From an uncultured Pseudomonas sp. (GTDB lineage Bacteria > Pseudomonadota > Gammaproteobacteria > Pseudomonadales > Pseudomonadaceae), in contig NZ_OX044366.1 in assembly GCF_943846705.1 (NCBI RefSeq), forward strand, positions 2,666,001 through 2,730,000: 64,000 bases of DNA. Direction: 5' to 3'. The stretch's first letter is position 1, and the number at the start of each line of letters is the position of its first letter. This document shows, piece after piece, positions 8,276 through 16,300 of this stretch. The notes under the pieces were generated by a model that was not told where the DNA came from, searched no databases, and worked only from the letters and a program-made list of their open reading frames with translations. A program made the translations under genes and the position numbers.

Positions 8276-9187
8276 TCAGCGTGGCCGGATACGCTCAACG
8301 CTAAGCGTGCCGTCACGCTGGGTACGGCCGCGTACTTGCACGTAGTCGCCAGGCTGCGGGGCGTTATCAATGCGTGTGGCGGGGCTGAGCTGTAGCGGCA
8401 GTCCATCCAGTGTCCAGTTCGGCTCGAGTGTGCCATGCAGGCGCACTTTGCTGCCGGCGGGCAATACGGCGGGAATGCCCTGTGCGTCCCTGGCACCTTG
8501 TTGAACCCAGGCCACGATCAACGCGATGTCTTCGTCATCGAAAAACGGCGGGCCGTCATGCGGCATGCGCGGCCGTGCTTGACCGCGTATGCGTCGCACC
8601 AGTTCGCTGGCCTCCGGTGCACCCGGAACCACGCGGGCGCGTTCGTCACTGCGGATAACCTCGGCGTAAGACGCCAGTATGTAACCTTCCGGCGCAGAGC
8701 CGAGCAGCCCGGAGGCCGAATGGCACTTGGCGCAACGTAAGGTGAACAGAGGCTCAACATGGCTGTAGTTAACCGGCTCACCGGCAGCAGGGCGAGCTGG
8801 CGTGGTGGCTGGCGAGATTGTTGGGCCTGGTTGCAGGCCGTCGTTGATCCAGCGCTCGAATAGCTCGATTTGTTCATCGCCAAGGTACGGCGGGCCGGTC
8901 ATGGGCATGCGCGGCAGGCTGCTGCCTTTTAGGCGTTGGATCAGCTCACTGCCCTCTGCATCACCCGGCTTGACGATAGGCCCGCGGCGGCTGCCGCTCA
9001 GCAAGTGTTCCAAGCTATCCAGGGCCAGATCCAGCGGTGGTTGTGGGCCGGCATGGCACAGTACGCAGCGGCTGTGCAAAATCGGTGCGAGATCGCCGTA
9101 AGTCACTGGCGTTTGCCCTTGGCTCTGATTAGCCACCAGCAATACCAGCCAATAGAGCGGCCAACGTGGCAACACTGCAGCGGGCAT
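8276..9187 (-). CDS. Diheme cytochrome-c-like protein with duplicated module
   Basis: A 303-residue exported protein. After a signal peptide it has two copies of one module: SRCVLCHAG (heme motif Cys41-x2-Cys44-His45) then PRMPMTGPPYLGDEQIELF, and LRCAKCHSASG then PRMPHDGPPFFDDEDIALI. This fits the planctomycete-type cytochrome c domain (PF07635) in tandem. The last about 60 residues (GSKVRLHGTLEPNW to VQVRGRTQRDGTLSVERIR) form a small beta domain like DUF5666. The ATG at 9187 has GGAGG eight bases upstream; the in-frame GTG at 9196 is less likely. It converges with the multicopper oxidase-SCO pair and may pass electrons to or from that oxidase, which is an inference from position. Confidence 0.78.
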   Translation of the reverse strand: MPAAVLPRWPLYWLVLLVANQSQGQTPVTYGDLAPILHSRCVLCHAGPQPPLDLALDSLEHLLSGSRRGPIVKPGDAEGSELIQRLKGSSLPRMPMTGPPYLGDEQIELFERWINDGLQPGPTISPATTPARPAAGEPVNYSHVEPLFTLRCAKCHSASGLLGSAPEGYILASYAEVIRSDERARVVPGAPEASELVRRIRGQARPRMPHDGPPFFDDEDIALIVAWVQQGARDAQGIPAVLPAGSKVRLHGTLEPNWTLDGLPLQLSPATRIDNAPQPGDYVQVRGRTQRDGTLSVERIRPR

Positions 9188-9338
9188 ACGACCCACCTCC
9201 CATTAGAGGTCTGTGTATTCAGCCTAGCTGTTATGCGTGAGCCTGTGAGTAGGCTGTGTGAGTCGAGCAGATTACGTGCAGAGAGCCCGCCGCAGCACTC
9301 TTGAATAGCGGCCGTGCGTCGTTATCGCAGTGGCTAGA

Positions 9339-9683
9339 TCAACGCTCAGTATCTGGACCTTGAGGGGCATCTGCATGACGTGGCGGGTTGCGTCTGAGCA
9401 GCGGGAAGGCGATCAGCGCGATACGCAGCCAGCGTCGCCAATGGCCACGGCGAATGCCCACGGTGGCCATCAACAGCGCACTGCCTGCGACCCAAAACGG
9501 TGCATTGCTGTTGCCCAGTTCTTCGCGCCAGTGCTTGCGTAAATGCTGCGCTTGGCGCAGCGGTTGCAGCATCACCAGGGTTTCGTGGCGCAGTTCCTGG
9601 CGATGCATTTCCAGGCGCATACGCAGCAAGGTTTTGCGCAGCTCGCGGCGCGAAGCTTTGGCGGGTAGCTCGTGGGTATTCAT
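9339..9683 (-). CDS. Small membrane-associated protein, third gene of YqjD/YqjE-type operon
   Basis: A 114-residue protein with a very basic, helical first half (RRELRKTLLRMRLEMHRQEL), one hydrophobic segment (PFWVAGSALLMATVGI) and a basic tail. Its ATG overlaps the stop of the preceding holin-like gene by 4 bases, so translation is coupled. By position it corresponds to YqjK in the yqjD-yqjE-yqjK order, but similarity is too weak to be sure. Function unknown; the set is associated with envelope or stationary-phase roles in enterics. Confidence 0.65.
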   Translation of the reverse strand: MNTHELPAKASRRELRKTLLRMRLEMHRQELRHETLVMLQPLRQAQHLRKHWREELGNSNAPFWVAGSALLMATVGIRRGHWRRWLRIALIAFPLLRRNPPRHADAPQGPDTER

Positions 9684-10063
9684 GGCAGCAGTTGCTCACG
9701 GTCGCGGGCCAGCTCTTCAAGGCTGGCGCTGAAAGGTGCTGGCGCGTTGCGTATACGCTGCAGCAGTGCAATCGAGGCGCTTAACAGGCCCAGTGCATAG
9801 AAGGCGCACAGACCGCTGATAACCAACAGGCGATGGCTTTCCCAGAAGGCAATCAACAGCGCCGCTGACAGGCCGATGATCAGCAGTAGGCCAAACAGCA
9901 GGGCTAAACTGGTTAACACCAGCAGGCTGAGGGTGTGGCTTTGCTGCTCTTTGAGTTCCTCAGCAAACAGCGCGATATGACCTTGTAGTAACCCCAGCAA
10001 GGCGCTGGCAAAGCGCCGTGGCGAACTGCCGCGACTTGACGGGGTAGGTGGGGCTGCATCCAT
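9680..10063 (-). CDS. Phage-holin-like membrane protein (YqjE family)
   Basis: A 127-residue protein with an N-terminal amphipathic helix (GLLQGHIALFAEELKEQQ) and two long hydrophobic helices, typical of the YqjE/holin-X family (PF07332). The ATG at 10063 gives MDAAPPTPSSR and lies 11 bases after the stop of the upstream DUF883 gene. An upstream start at 10141 would overlap that gene by 67 bases and is rejected. Despite the family name these are chromosomal proteins, not phage lysis genes. Confidence 0.8.
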   Translation of the reverse strand: MDAAPPTPSSRGSSPRRFASALLGLLQGHIALFAEELKEQQSHTLSLLVLTSLALLFGLLLIIGLSAALLIAFWESHRLLVISGLCAFYALGLLSASIALLQRIRNAPAPFSASLEELARDREQLLP

Positions 10064-10074
10064 TGAGGTTCTCT

Positions 10075-10392
10075 TTAGCGTCGGGAGATCAGCATGCCCA
10101 GCAGTAAGCCGATAGCGGCAGCAACGCCGAGGGTTTGCCAAGGGTGAGTCTGCACATAGCCCTCGGTGGCTTCAAGGGCGGCTTTACCGCGTGCATGCAG
10201 GGCGTCTTCGGCATTATGCAGGGTGCCGCGTGCACGGCCTAAGCTGCTGCGGATCTGCTCGCGTAATTCCTCGGCTTGCTCACCTGCGAGGCTGGCGGAA
10301 TGCTGGAGCAAACTTTCGGTGTCGCGTACCAGTGCCTGGAATTCTTCGAGTAACTGATCTTGGCTTGACGAGGCGGGTGTCTTACGGGCCAT
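10075..10392 (-). CDS. DUF883 (ElaB/YqjD) family protein
   Basis: A 105-residue protein: long charged amphipathic helix through residue 80, then a C-terminal membrane anchor ending GLLLGMLISRR, the hallmark of the ElaB/YqjD family. E. coli YqjD tethers ribosomes to the inner membrane in stationary phase; the same role is possible here. AAGGAGAG lies just before the ATG. It is the first gene of a three-gene operon with the holin-like and small basic proteins. Confidence 0.85.
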   Translation of the reverse strand: MARKTPASSSQDQLLEEFQALVRDTESLLQHSASLAGEQAEELREQIRSSLGRARGTLHNAEDALHARGKAALEATEGYVQTHPWQTLGVAAAIGLLLGMLISRR

Positions 10393-10771
10393 GGTGTCTC
10401 TCCTTTTCTTACAGAGCAGTGTAGGGGGTTCGAGTACCTTGTAGAGCAGTGGTTCCTTTTTTCTTCAGCGTGCGGCAGCTGCGGTTTCAGTAACGACTGG
10501 TATAGCACTTGCATTACCTTGGTGCGCACTCTTGTTTATATGCTCTTTTATAGCGCTGCAAGGGTTTTGGCCGGGACGCCGTGGTGCACCACTAACTTAT
10601 TAATAACTATGGAATAAGTACATCGAGGTCAGGTCTAGGTAGCACTCATGTGGTGCTGTGTAGGCCCGGCGTTGGCAGAGTGGATGAGGATTAATGCTGC
10701 TATCTGGTGCGCATTTATCGCTTGGTGATCCGCTTTGGTGCTTTTTCCCCGCTACGGAGTTCTCTTCGCAG
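10393..10771. other. Divergent intergenic region between the DUF883 operon and amt
   Basis: About 380 bases holding promoters in both directions. I looked for a sigma-54 promoter, usual for ammonium transporter operons; a partial match (TTGGTGCGCACTCTTGTT near 10519) lacks the essential GC of the -12 element, so I do not call it. An in-frame ATG for amt at 10694 lies within this stretch. Confidence 0.45.
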
Positions 10772-11980
10772 ATGGAAAACATTAACAGTGCTGTAGAAAC
10801 CCTGATTCACGGCTCCAATACCCTGTTTATTCTGCTCGGCGCGGTGATGGTGTTGGCCATGCATGCCGGCTTTGCCTTTCTTGAAGTCGGCACCGTGCGG
10901 CAGAAGAACCAGGTCAATGCTTTGTCGAAGATCATCTCCGATTTTGCGGTGTCGGCCCTGGCGTATTTCTTTGTTGGTTATTGGGTCGCTTACGGCGTGA
11001 CGTTCCTTGAGCCGGCCAGTGTGCTGACTGAGGGAAATGGCTACGGCCTGGTGAAGTTCTTCTTTCTGCTGACCTTCGCGGCGGCCATCCCGGCGATTAT
11101 TTCCGGTGGCATCGCCGAACGCGCCAAATTCGGCCCGCAGCTGTGTGCGACGGTGCTGGTCGTGGCCGTTATCTACCCGTTCTTCGAGGGGATGATCTGG
11201 AATGGCAATTACGGCGTGCAGGCTTGGCTGGAAGCGCAGTTTGGTGCCGCCTTCCATGACTTCGCCGGCTCGGTGGTGGTGCATGCGATGGGTGGCTGGC
11301 TGGCGTTTGGCGCGGTGATTCTGTTGGGCCAGCGTGATGGGCGTTATCGCGACGGTCGTCTGGTGGCGTTTGCGCCGTCGAACATCCCGTTTCTCGCCCT
11401 CGGTTCGTGGATTCTGATCATCGGCTGGTTTGGCTTTAACGTGATGAGTGCGCAGACCCTCGGCAGCGTCAGCGGTCTGGTAGCCGTCAACACGTTGATG
11501 GCGATGGTCGGTGGCACCGTGGCGGCGTTGTTGGTCGGGCGCAATGACCCAGGCTTTCTGCACAACGGCCCGCTGGCCGGTCTGGTGGCGGTGTGTGCCG
11601 GTTCTGATTTGATGCACCCAGTCGGCGCTCTGGCCACCGGCGCTATTGCTGGTGCGCTGTTTGTCTGGGCATTTACCGCAACTCAGGTGAAGTGGAAGAT
11701 CGACGACGTGCTTGGCGTGTGGCCGCTGCATGGTCTGTGCGGCGTCTGGGGCGGCATTGCGTGCGGCATTTTTGGTCAGCAGGCATTGGGCGGCCTCGGT
11801 GGCGTTAGCATGATCAGCCAGTTTATCGGCACCGCGCTGGGCGTGCTGGTGGCCTTGATTGGCGGCCTGCTGGTGTACGGTGTGCTGAAACACAGCGTTG
11901 GTATCCGCTTGAGCCAGGAGCAGGAGTACTACGGCGCCGACCTCTCGGTGCACAAGATCGGTTCGACCAGCCAGGACTGA
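10772..11980 (+). CDS. amt: Ammonium transporter (Amt family)
   Basis: A polytopic inner-membrane ammonium channel with about 11 helices. Family marks include HAGFAFLEVGTVRQKNQVNA, the signature DFAGSVVVHAMGG with its pore histidine, and HGLCGVWGGIACGIFG. The start at 10772 (MENINSAVETL) matches the family N-terminus and gives 402 residues; an in-frame ATG at 10694 would add 26 residues and has a Shine-Dalgarno only three bases away. Unlike the classic glnK-amtB operon, no glnK lies upstream. It ends in a clear terminator. Confidence 0.9.
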   Translation: MENINSAVETLIHGSNTLFILLGAVMVLAMHAGFAFLEVGTVRQKNQVNALSKIISDFAVSALAYFFVGYWVAYGVTFLEPASVLTEGNGYGLVKFFFLLTFAAAIPAIISGGIAERAKFGPQLCATVLVVAVIYPFFEGMIWNGNYGVQAWLEAQFGAAFHDFAGSVVVHAMGGWLAFGAVILLGQRDGRYRDGRLVAFAPSNIPFLALGSWILIIGWFGFNVMSAQTLGSVSGLVAVNTLMAMVGGTVAALLVGRNDPGFLHNGPLAGLVAVCAGSDLMHPVGALATGAIAGALFVWAFTATQVKWKIDDVLGVWPLHGLCGVWGGIACGIFGQQALGGLGGVSMISQFIGTALGVLVALIGGLLVYGVLKHSVGIRLSQEQEYYGADLSVHKIGSTSQD

Positions 11981-11997
11981 TGGCTACGGAGTAATAC

Positions 11998-12028
11998 AAA
12001 AGGCCCGCACAAATGTCCGGGCCTTTTT
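11998..12028 (+). terminator. Intrinsic terminator after amt
   Basis: Stem AAAAGGCCCG paired with CGGGCCTTTT across a 10-base loop, running into a T-run. It lies 18 bases after the amt stop and also faces the 3' end of the convergent porin gene, so it may work in both directions. Confidence 0.88.
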
Positions 12029-12052
12029 AGTGCGGCCGCAAATAAATGAGGC

Positions 12053-13339
12053 TTAGAGCAGCGGCAGGGTGTAGCTGACGATCAGACGGTTTTCGTCAAT
12101 ATCGCGACCGAAGTTGTTACGCATTGTCGCGTTGCGCCAGCGCACACCCAGATTCTTTAGCGCACCTTCTTGGAATACATACATCAACTCGGTGTTGCGC
12201 TCACGCTCCTTACCCTCAGAAACGTTGCTACCACGGTCGATGTTATCGCCGCTCAAGAAACGAGTCATAAAGGTCAGGCCGGGAATGCCTATGCTGGCAA
12301 AGTTGAAGTCGTAGCGTGCTTGCCAGGACTGCTCATCTTTGTTGGAAAAATCACCAATTTGTACATAGTTGACCAAGAACGGGTCAGTGCCATTGATATA
12401 GGCAAAGCCGGTGTCGCCGCTCATCTTCTGGTAACCCAGGCCGAAGCTGTGCCCCTCGATACCGTAGGTGATCATGGCGCCCAGCGCTTTGTTATCGATA
12501 TTGCTGCGCCCGTCATCGGTGGAGCGCGCGTAGCGCAGATCTGTCTTCAGGGTCTGCTTGTCTGCCAATGGCAGGACATGAACCAAGTTGAAGGAGTTCT
12601 GCTTATACATGTCCTCCAGGTTGGAGTAGTAATAAGCGCCGGTCAGGTTGGGGGTGAGCTTGTAAGTGCCGCCGAGGAACGTGAACGCATCTGTCTTGTT
12701 CCCGCCCGTCACGCGGATCCCGCGCGTTCCAAGCGCACCAGTGTTGGCATTGATGCTGGTGGTCATGGACAGGTCTTGGAAATCACCCGAGTTACGGTCG
12801 TTCACTTCCCGGATACGTCCGGCATCCAGTGTCAGGCCGTCGATTTCCTGAGAGATCAGTTGGCCGCCGCTAAATACTTGCGGGGTCAAGCGACTGTCGC
12901 TGGAGCCGATGGCCATGTTCTTGAACTGCATACTGCCGACGCGCAGGGTGCTATTGGACACTTTGGCCTTAGCGGCAACGGCCAAGTCCGAGGAATAATC
13001 CTGAGAGCCTTTTGAGGAGATGTCAGGAGTCAGCAGGCCGCTGCCTGCGGTGCCGTCGCCAGAGTCAAGTTTGAAACCAAGCATGCCAATGGCATCGAGA
13101 CCAAAACCGACGGTGCCTTCGGTGTAGCCAGAATCAGCCCGAAGAATAAAACCCTGCGCCCACTCTTCACTTTTGGCCGCACCAGCGCCTTCGCGGAAGT
13201 CGCGGTTGAAGTAGAAGTTACGTGCCTCAAGGGTCGCTTTGCTGTCTTTGATAAATTCTGCCTGAGCCAGCGATGGCAGGGTGAGGCAGGTGCCCAGTGC
13301 GGCGAGTGCCACAGCGCGAGCAAGTGGAGTGTGGGTCAT
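12053..13339 (-). CDS. OprD-family outer-membrane porin
   Basis: A 428-residue beta-barrel porin. It has a signal peptide ending in SLAQA and the mature family start EARNFYFNRDFR, then repeated short beta strands and a C-terminal strand ending in SYTLPLL. The family takes up amino acids, aromatic acids or peptides. The ATG at 13339 is preceded by GAGGAGC; an in-frame upstream ATG (13408) lacks signal-peptide character. It stands alone, so the substrate cannot be inferred from neighbours. Confidence 0.9.
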   Translation of the reverse strand: MTHTPLARAVALAALGTCLTLPSLAQAEFIKDSKATLEARNFYFNRDFREGAGAAKSEEWAQGFILRADSGYTEGTVGFGLDAIGMLGFKLDSGDGTAGSGLLTPDISSKGSQDYSSDLAVAAKAKVSNSTLRVGSMQFKNMAIGSSDSRLTPQVFSGGQLISQEIDGLTLDAGRIREVNDRNSGDFQDLSMTTSINANTGALGTRGIRVTGGNKTDAFTFLGGTYKLTPNLTGAYYYSNLEDMYKQNSFNLVHVLPLADKQTLKTDLRYARSTDDGRSNIDNKALGAMITYGIEGHSFGLGYQKMSGDTGFAYINGTDPFLVNYVQIGDFSNKDEQSWQARYDFNFASIGIPGLTFMTRFLSGDNIDRGSNVSEGKERERNTELMYVFQEGALKNLGVRWRNATMRNNFGRDIDENRLIVSYTLPLL

Positions 13340-13596
13340 TATTGTTAGCTCCTCGTGTGTTCGGGTCGACGTGTGCCCGATCTGTTCCAGCGAGGCGAAA
13401 TAAAGCATGGGCGTTGGTGCTTGGCCTTTAGACTTTGGTCGGTGCGGGTGGCTGGGTAGGGTTTGGTGAGCCGCTTGCGGCCTTTGCAGGCGCTCTAGCC
13501 TGCGTGGCGCGCCGTTGATCGGATTAGCCGTGGCGCGGTTAAAGTTTCACTGCGTCGGGCCGCCAACCTATTAATACACCGCCTAGGTATTTTGCC

Positions 13597-14751
13597 ATGA
13601 ACCCTCTGGCCGCTAACTTATCGTCAGCCTCGCGCCCGTCTTCCGTCACTGCTCAGCCGGTTATCCGCAATGTGCCTGATGCTCAAGCAACGCTAGCTAA
13701 TCGTCTGGCCGAACGTCTGGGTCTTGAGCCCGGCGCGCTGGCCGGTAAGGCCAACGACTTCAGCCCGGAGAAAGTCGCCGGGCGCATTCTCGGGTTTATC
13801 GAGCAGCGCCTGCAAAGCGAGCAAGCTGCCGGCGCCGATAGCGGCAAACTGCAAAAGCTCCTCGATCAGGCCCGTGATGGGGTTGAAAAGGGCTTTGCCG
13901 AGGCGCGCAAGATCCTTGATGGCATGGGCGTGCTGCAAGGCAAAGTGGCAGCCGATATCGACAGCACCTACCAGAACATTCAGGACGGCTTCAGTGGCCT
14001 GAACCAGCGCTTTAATCCCGATGCTGCTGCGGTTGAGGGCTCAGCCAGCGTTGCGGCTTATAGCGAACGCTTTGCCGCTCAAGCGCAAACCTTCGAGATG
14101 TCGGTCACCACCCGCGACGGTGATCGCCTACGTATCTCCATCGCCCAGGCTTCGGCCAACTGGTCGCAAAGTAGCGTAGTGGCGAGCAGTAATGGCAACG
14201 GCAGTTCGATGGTTGCCAGCAACCAGTCCGGCAACCTGCAGATCGGCGCGTGGCAGGTCAGCGTTGACGGTGAGTTGGATGACGAGGAGCGCGGCGCGCT
14301 GGAGCAGCTCTTCGGCCAGGTGCAGGCGTTGTCCAATAAGTTCTATGCCGGCGACCTGTCCGGGGCCTTTGACCGAGCCATGGCGCTGGAAATGGATGGT
14401 GAGCAGTTGGCGTCCATGTCCCTGCGGCTCACGCAGACCACTGTGCGTCAGGCCACCGATGCCTACAGTTCGGTGGCGCAAGAAGGCGGGCAGGCCGCCA
14501 GCGCGGTTAATAATTCGCTAATTGATTACGCCCAGGGTCTGCTCGACGCCCTGCGCAACGTCAACCAGGTGGTTGAAGCAGGCACCGGCAAGACCAGCCT
14601 GCTGGATCTGCTTAAAGGCGGTTTCTCGCTGGATGAGCGTTTTGACAGTGCTCGCCTGGACAAGGCCGAGCAGCTCAATAGTCGCTTGCTTGAAGGCCTG
14701 CAAAACCTGGGTAACCCCGCGCTAGACAGTAGTAAGTCCACGGGTGCCTGA
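13597..14751 (+). CDS. DUF5610-domain protein of unknown function
   Basis: A 384-residue soluble, helix-rich protein without signal peptide. The stretch from about residue 40 to 130 (LAERLGLEPGALAGKANDFS, then KVAGRILGFIEQRL) fits my memory of the DUF5610 domain found in Pseudomonas and Vibrio proteins. The middle is a beta-rich segment (FEMSVTTRDGDRLRISIAQA) and the end is helical. Function unknown. It lies 50 bases upstream of a small glutaredoxin-like gene on the same strand, followed by cheV. The Shine-Dalgarno is weak. Confidence 0.65.
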   Translation: MNPLAANLSSASRPSSVTAQPVIRNVPDAQATLANRLAERLGLEPGALAGKANDFSPEKVAGRILGFIEQRLQSEQAAGADSGKLQKLLDQARDGVEKGFAEARKILDGMGVLQGKVAADIDSTYQNIQDGFSGLNQRFNPDAAAVEGSASVAAYSERFAAQAQTFEMSVTTRDGDRLRISIAQASANWSQSSVVASSNGNGSSMVASNQSGNLQIGAWQVSVDGELDDEERGALEQLFGQVQALSNKFYAGDLSGAFDRAMALEMDGEQLASMSLRLTQTTVRQATDAYSSVAQEGGQAASAVNNSLIDYAQGLLDALRNVNQVVEAGTGKTSLLDLLKGGFSLDERFDSARLDKAEQLNSRLLEGLQNLGNPALDSSKSTGA

Positions 14752-14801
14752 ACCTAGGGCGGTGCTAAACTGCCCGTCCAGTCGTTTATGGAGGTGTGCA
14801 A

Positions 14802-15044
14802 ATGCTCCCGGAATGCCAACTGTTCGGTACGCTTGGCTGCCACCTCTGCGAGGTGGCGGAAGCGTTGCTGATGCCGTTTGTCGAGAATGGCCTGCTGGTC
14901 GAATTGATCGATATTGCTGAGCATGAGCAAATCGTCGAGGCATACGCGCTGCGTATCCCAGTGCTGCGCCGCTGCGATACCGGGGCTGAGTTGAACTGGC
15001 CATTTGAGGCCGATGAGATTGTCGAATTTCTGCGTAGCGCCTGA
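14802..15044 (+). CDS. Glutaredoxin-family (DUF836) small thiol protein
   Basis: An 80-residue thioredoxin-fold protein with a CHLC redox motif near the N-terminus (YGT-like GTLGCHLCEVAEALL) and the cis-proline in RIPVLRR. It fits the DUF836/glutaredoxin-like family. The ATG at 14802 has GGAGG seven bases upstream; the in-frame GTG at 14796 would sit too close. It lies between the DUF5610 gene and cheV; no redox partner is evident. Confidence 0.82.
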   Translation: MLPECQLFGTLGCHLCEVAEALLMPFVENGLLVELIDIAEHEQIVEAYALRIPVLRRCDTGAELNWPFEADEIVEFLRSA

Positions 15045-15091
15045 TGTCCATGGTGCGCGCGGGCCAATGATTTATTGAAGGATAAAGATTG

Positions 15092-15976
15092 ATGAGCATG
15101 GTGCATGGAGACGCCTTGTCGTTGCTGCTGTTCCGTTTGCACAGCGGCCGTTTACTGGGGATCAACCTGCTCAAGGTTCAGGAAATCATTCCATGCCCGA
15201 CGCTGACCAAGCTGCCCAGTCGGCATCCGCATGTGCGTGGCGTGACCACGCTGCGGGGCTCGGCGTTGACGGTAATCGACCTGGGCAAGGCCATCGGCGA
15301 GCATGGTGTTCCCGGCAGCAATGATGGCTGCCTGATTGTCACTGAGCTCAGTCGCTCACGTCAGGGCCTGCATGTGCAAAGCGTAGAGCGCATCGTGCAG
15401 TGCTCCACCCGCGATGTGCGTCCACCGCCGGCCGGCTCTGGCAGCAAAGCTTTTATTACTGGGGTCACGCAAATTGACGGCAAGATTGTGCAGATTCTCG
15501 ATATCGAGAAAGTGCTGCACGAACTCGCGCCGGTGGTTATCGAAGAACTCGACGAGCACTTGTTGTCCGAGCGTCAGCGTGCGCTGCTAAAAGGCCGTCG
15601 CGTCTTGGTCGTGGATGACTCCCATGTGGCGCTGCAGCAAACCACAATTACCCTGCGCAAGTTGCAGCTGGATTGCCAGATGGTGCGCAGCGCCGCAGCG
15701 GCCCTTGAGTTGCTGCAAGCGCAATATGTTGCCGGGCAACCGATCGAGGTGCTGGTGTCGGATATCGAAATGCCGGAAATGGACGGCTACGACTTGGTCC
15801 GCACCGTGCGCAAGATGTCTGATATTGGACAGACTTATGTGCTGCTGCACACCTCGCTCGACAGCACCATGAACACCGAAAAAGCCAAGGCAGTCGGTGC
15901 CAACGACGTGCTGACTAAATTCTCCATCGTCGACCTGAGCAAGGCCCTAGTGCGGGCGTTTGAAAGCCTGCAGTAG
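15092..15976 (+). CDS. Chemotaxis coupling protein CheV (copy 1)
   Basis: A 294-residue fusion of an N-terminal CheW-like coupling domain (LLGINLLKVQEII, RGVTTLRGSALTVIDLGKAI) and a C-terminal receiver domain. The receiver has the acid pair in VLVVDDSHVAL, the phospho-acceptor Asp in LVSDIEMPEMDGYDL and the Lys in VLTKFS. It should link chemoreceptors to CheA and adapt by phosphorylation. The ATG at 15092 has AAGGA nine bases upstream. A second cheV lies at 44766. Confidence 0.9.
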   Translation: MSMVHGDALSLLLFRLHSGRLLGINLLKVQEIIPCPTLTKLPSRHPHVRGVTTLRGSALTVIDLGKAIGEHGVPGSNDGCLIVTELSRSRQGLHVQSVERIVQCSTRDVRPPPAGSGSKAFITGVTQIDGKIVQILDIEKVLHELAPVVIEELDEHLLSERQRALLKGRRVLVVDDSHVALQQTTITLRKLQLDCQMVRSAAAALELLQAQYVAGQPIEVLVSDIEMPEMDGYDLVRTVRKMSDIGQTYVLLHTSLDSTMNTEKAKAVGANDVLTKFSIVDLSKALVRAFESLQ

Positions 15977-16300
15977 CGTATAGCGTGACGCAAATGGCCG
16001 AAAGCTAAATCAGCAAGAGCGGTTTTGGTTGCTGGAAACAGGGCGAGGCCGTAACGGCCTGAACGGCTGGGATGACCTGCGTAATAGGTGATCACAGCGG
16101 GCCGTGCGGCTAGCCGCCTGCAGACTCTGTACGCCTTGATGTGTCCGCCGGTAGCGCGTGCGCGGGTGATTTTTGTGTCTGTCAAAAATTGTGCTCTGCG
16201 AACAATTTTGGGTCGAAGTTAGACAGCTTTATAGCCTTGTAGCGACAGACAATCCTCAAAACTAGGCGCCTATGGCGCGACAATGGTTGAGGAGTCGGCT
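15977..16300. other. Intergenic region upstream of the serine ammonia-lyase
   Basis: About 320 bases with no gene. The only clear structure is an operator-like palindrome at 16184-16208. The stretch 16170-16270 is AT-rich relative to its surroundings and probably carries the promoter of the downstream gene. Confidence 0.45.
16184..16208. promoter_or_regulatory. Operator-like palindrome upstream of the serine ammonia-lyase gene
   Basis: AAAATTGT and its exact complement ACAATTTT are separated by nine bases, about 90 bases before the start codon. The symmetry suits binding by a dimeric regulator, or a weak mRNA hairpin. No specific regulator is recognised. Confidence 0.4.

Noticed and set aside
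9680..10063. Prophage lysis module suggested by the holin-like protein
   Set aside because: The gene belongs to the chromosomal YqjD/YqjE-type operon; no other phage gene is present.
10519..10536. Sigma-54 promoter before amt
   Set aside because: Lacks the GC of the -12 element, so the match is too poor.
10715..11953. 412-codon antisense frame over amt
   Set aside because: Composition (His, Gln, Arg rich) is that of a shadow of a membrane protein gene; no start signal.
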